The position numbers and the translations under genes are program-made. Shown here one piece after another: positions 5,973-8,088 of a DNA stretch of 8,088 nt. Origin of the DNA: Solirubrobacteraceae bacterium (GTDB lineage: Bacteria; Actinomycetota; Thermoleophilia; Solirubrobacterales; Solirubrobacteraceae); NCBI GenBank assembly GCA_025455895.1, contig JALOLQ010000053.1:1-8088 (forward strand), read 5' to 3'. The notes under the pieces were generated by a model. The model saw only the letters and a list, made by a program, of their open reading frames with translations. It made no database searches and was not told where the DNA came from. How positions within the stretch are numbered: the first letter of the stretch is position 1; the number at the start of each line of letters is the position of its first letter.

Positions 5973-7625
5973 CCCGCCGCCGGCCGGGAGCACGAGCACC
6001 GACGGGTGCGCCGCGCCGTGCAGCAGCTCGATCTCGACCGCCTCGAGCGCGGTCTCCGCTCCGGGCGGCTCGCCGGTGCCCGGGTTGCGGGCGTAGCGCG
6101 GGTGCGCGCCGGAGGCGATCAGCAGCCGGATGCGCTGCCCGGCGGCGAAGCGGTGCGCCATCGGCCAGAGGTCGAAGCCGACCGTCCAGGTCCCGTCCGC
6201 GTCCTGCTCGAAGCGCCCGGGGGCGACGCGGGCGAGCGCGTCGCAGATGTTGCGCGAGAGGCCGTCCGGGCTCACGTCGCAGACGCGCGCGAAGAGGTCG
6301 AAGAACGGGCGGCTCGCGCGCACGCGCAGCTCGACCCGCGCCTGGCCGATCGCCTCGCGCGGCGCCGCGAGCGGCGCGCTCGTGAACGTGACGACGTCCT
6401 CGCGCGCCTCGAGCGGGCGGTTGTCGGTCACCGGCTCGCGCGCCAGCAGCACCGGCCCGCCGAGCGACGGGGTCGGCCGGGACGGGTCGTAGCGGTAGCC
6501 CGCGGCACCGGCCTCCGGCGCCGGCGTGTCCTCCCGCAGCGTCCCGTCCGGCCCGGGCCACAGTCGCCGCTCGCCGGCTCCCGGCGGCGGCCAGTCGGCG
6601 AGCTCGCGCCAGCGCCCGCCCGGCGGGCGCTCGCCGGTCACGCAGATCCGCACCGGGGCGCGGCCGCGCAGCATCCGCTCGTCGCCGAGCAGGTGCGCGC
6701 GCAGCCAGGCGACGCCCTCGTGCACGCCGGCCGCCGCCAGTCCCGGCGAGCCGTGCGACCACGGGCCGATGATGAGCTGCGCCTCGCGGCCCGCCGCCCG
6801 CAGCGCGGCGAAGTCCTCGCACATCCAGGGCAGGAAGATGTCCTGCCAGCCGCCGATCAGCTGCACCGGGGCGCGGACGGCGCCGACGCCGACGGCGAAG
6901 TCGCGCCGCACCCACCAGTCGTCCTCGCGCTCGGGGTTGGCGAGCGCCTGCTGGAACCAGTCGACGCGCGCGCCGGTCGCGCGGGCGTCGAACTCGCTGA
7001 TCGGCGCGTCGTCGAACAGCGCCGGCAGGCGCCGCAGCGCGCGCGCCATCTGGAGCGGGGCCAGCCGCCGCTCCTGGGCGGCGACGAGCACGAGCCACGA
7101 GCCCGAGGACTCGAGCGAGAGGCTGCCGCCCGCGTACGCCTGGCCGTGGAACTGCGAGGCGGAGACCGAGATCGTCAGCGCGGCGAGGTCGTCGCCGGCC
7201 TCGGGCGCGACCGCCCACTGCACGAGCCCGAGGTAGCTCGCGCCGGCCATGCCGATCCGGCCGCGGTGCCAGGGCTGCTCGCGCAGCCAGGCGAGCGTCT
7301 CGAGGCCGTCCTCGCGCTCCTCGAACGGGCTGAACTCCCCGGTCGAGCCGAACGTCCCGCGCACGCTCTGGATCACGACCTGGAGCCCGCGCTCGGCGAG
7401 CAGCCGCCCCAGCAGCAGGCCGAACACCTGCCCGCGCCCGTACGGGGAGCGCACGAGCACCGTCGGCTGGGGCGTGTCGCGCAGGTCGCGGGGGACCCAG
7501 CGGTCGGCCAGCAGCACGGCGCCGTCGTTCATCGGCACGCGCAGGTCGCGCTCCACGACGACGGCGCGCGTGCGCGCGCGGGGCAGGTGCATGCGGCGGG
7601 CGACGATCGCGCTGGCGAGGCTCAT
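5970..7625 (-). CDS. CocE/NonD family alpha/beta hydrolase (X-Pro dipeptidyl-peptidase S15-like)
   Basis: The 551-residue product is a serine hydrolase of the cocaine esterase / glutaryl-7-ACA acylase / PepX clan. It cleaves ester or amide bonds, but the substrate cannot be told from sequence. The N-terminal strand region has VPMNDGAVLLADRWVP (30-45) and RSPYGRG (59-65), whose Tyr62 is in the usual oxyanion-hole position. GASYLG (128-133) gives nucleophile Ser130, GGWQDIF (258-264) gives Asp262, and GPWSHG (287-292) gives His291. A helical cap lies roughly between residues 165 and 245. The C-terminal part (about 330-551) is the jelly-roll domain, with the typical NICDALARV and LLIASGAHPRYARNPGTG patterns. 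Length is normal for the family. No signal peptide is apparent, so it is probably cytoplasmic. The ATG at 7623-7625 sits 20 bp from a divergent GTG; an internal ATG at 7590-7592 is an alternative. The small DUF2007-like gene follows after 11 bp. Confidence 0.93.
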   Translation of the reverse strand: MSLASAIVARRMHLPRARTRAVVVERDLRVPMNDGAVLLADRWVPRDLRDTPQPTVLVRSPYGRGQVFGLLLGRLLAERGLQVVIQSVRGTFGSTGEFSPFEEREDGLETLAWLREQPWHRGRIGMAGASYLGLVQWAVAPEAGDDLAALTISVSASQFHGQAYAGGSLSLESSGSWLVLVAAQERRLAPLQMARALRRLPALFDDAPISEFDARATGARVDWFQQALANPEREDDWWVRRDFAVGVGAVRAPVQLIGGWQDIFLPWMCEDFAALRAAGREAQLIIGPWSHGSPGLAAAGVHEGVAWLRAHLLGDERMLRGRAPVRICVTGERPPGGRWRELADWPPPGAGERRLWPGPDGTLREDTPAPEAGAAGYRYDPSRPTPSLGGPVLLAREPVTDNRPLEAREDVVTFTSAPLAAPREAIGQARVELRVRASRPFFDLFARVCDVSPDGLSRNICDALARVAPGRFEQDADGTWTVGFDLWPMAHRFAAGQRIRLLIASGAHPRYARNPGTGEPPGAETALEAVEIELLHGAAHPSVLVLPAGGG

Positions 7626-7645
7626 GCGCGGGTATCGTCGCAGCC
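7626..7645. promoter_or_regulatory. 20-bp divergent promoter region with overlapping -10-like boxes
   Basis: On the plus strand TATCGT (7633-7638) fits TAnnnT and ends 7 nt before the GTG at 7646. On the minus strand GATACC (7636 down to 7631) is a weaker box ending 5 nt before the ATG at 7625. The two boxes share bases 7633-7636. There is no Shine-Dalgarno on either strand, so both messages would be nearly or fully leaderless. The -35 regions would have to lie inside the opposite gene. Confidence 0.4.
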
Positions 7646-8088
7646 GTGCGCGTCGCCGAGCTGTGGCGGTTCCCGGTCAAGTCGCTCCAGGGCGAGCGGC
7701 TCGAGGCCGCCGAGATCACGCGCGAGGGCATCGCCGGCGACCGCGGCTGGGCGATCTTCGACCTCGAGAGCGGCTTCGGGCTGACCGGCCGGCGCGAGCC
7801 GGCGCTGCTGTTCGCGAGCGCGCGGCTCGCCGGCGACGGGGTGGAGATCACGCTGCCGGACGGCTCGCCCGCGCGCGACGACGCGGCGCTCTCGGCGTGG
7901 CTCGGGCGCCCGGTGGCGCTGCGGGCCGTCGCCGACGACGGCGAGCGCGCCTACGAGAACCCGGCCGACTTCGAGCACGAGCAGGCCTGGCCGTGGCGGC
8001 GCTTCATGGGCCCGCAGACCGGCCCGTTCCACGACTCGGCCCGGCTCTCGCTCGTCTCGACCGCCACGCTCGGCGCCTGGGACCGCCG
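7646..8088 (+). CDS. MOSC-domain protein, N-terminal part (3'-truncated by window edge)
   Basis: The frame opens at GTG 7646 and runs off the window after 147 full codons. It begins at once with the MOSC N-terminal beta-barrel signature: VAELWRFPVKSLQGE (residues 3-17), GIAGDRGWAIFD (28-39), then GFGLTGRREPALL (43-55). The later part (PWRRFMGPQTGPFHDSA, about 112-128) leads into the MOSC core. MOSC proteins relate to the molybdenum-cofactor sulfurase C-terminus and to mARC/YcbX/YiiM. They bind Mo cofactor or transfer sulfur, often acting on N-hydroxylated compounds. The conserved core cysteine would lie beyond the window, so activity cannot be judged. The start is well supported because the family signature begins two residues after the GTG, and a -10-like box lies 7 nt upstream. 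Confidence 0.87.
   Translation, partial: MRVAELWRFPVKSLQGERLEAAEITREGIAGDRGWAIFDLESGFGLTGRREPALLFASARLAGDGVEITLPDGSPARDDAALSAWLGRPVALRAVADDGERAYENPADFEHEQAWPWRRFMGPQTGPFHDSARLSLVSTATLGAWDR

Noticed and set aside
5959..5989. Direct repeat CGGCCGGGA (5959-5967 and 5981-5989) flanking the CocE-type stop, also foldable as a hairpin
   Set aside because: Short GC-only repeats built on the self-complementary CGGCCG are common by chance here; no further support.
6006..7784. 592-codon plus-strand frame opposite the CocE-type gene
   Set aside because: It is antisense to a gene with a complete catalytic triad, and its translation has no recognisable domain.
5959..7851. Upstream extension of the small DUF2007-like frame to 718 codons
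   Set aside because: Beyond the ATG at 5958 the frame is a shadow of the CocE-type gene with Arg/Ala-rich sequence; only the last 87 codons look like a protein.
7622..8032. Minus-strand frame opposite the MOSC gene
   Set aside because: The plus-strand MOSC N-terminal signature is clear; the antisense translation has no family pattern.

Overview
The window looks like chromosomal DNA from a very GC-rich actinobacterium. GC is well above 70% by eye, third codon positions are almost all G or C, and intergenic gaps are tiny. Several features suggest the Thermoleophilia (Solirubrobacter/Conexibacter relatives): a glycosyltransferase most like mycobacterial Rv3032, a short-type alpha-glucan phosphorylase, and a secreted-type protein ending in a cysteine-bracketed basic beta domain. 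This placement is inferred from remembered family resemblance, not from a search. The density of real genes is high. No RNA gene, CRISPR array, insertion sequence, attachment site or origin is visible, and no stretch over about 120 bases lacks a gene.

Layout, left to right. (1) 3-959 (+): the 3' part of an Asp-box (BNR/sialidase-like propeller) protein with a C-terminal accessory domain. (2) 1003-2226 (+): a GT-B glycosyltransferase, family GT4, Rv3032-like. (3) 2217-4352 (-): alpha-glucan phosphorylase GlgP (GT35), convergent with gene 2 and overlapping it by 10 bp. (4) 4468-5691 (+): an SCP2-like domain fused to an alpha/beta hydrolase, divergent from glgP across 115 bp. (5) 5695-5958 (-): a small DUF2007-like protein, its stop 3 bp from that of gene 4. 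(6) 5970-7625 (-): a CocE/NonD-type serine hydrolase directly upstream of gene 5. (7) 7646-8088 (+): the 5' part of a MOSC-domain protein, divergent from gene 6 across 20 bp.

Functionally, genes 2 and 3 form a small alpha-1,4-glucan module: a GT4 enzyme that would elongate a glucan and a phosphorylase that would release glucose 1-phosphate from one. They are convergent, so they are neighbours rather than an operon. No GlgC, branching enzyme or debranching enzyme lies in the window. The two alpha/beta hydrolases and the MOSC protein have no obvious common pathway. Strands alternate along the window, so most genes are probably single transcripts; only genes 6 and 5 share direction and close spacing.

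The most interesting signals concern gene expression. None of the favoured starts has a good Shine-Dalgarno sequence. Three of the six have a TAnnnT hexamer ending 7-9 nt before the start codon, as expected for leaderless mRNAs. One of these hexamers is formed partly by the stop codon of the upstream gene. Both convergent gene pairs have an inverted repeat centred on their facing stop codons. I found no clear evidence of a wholly new multi-gene system.
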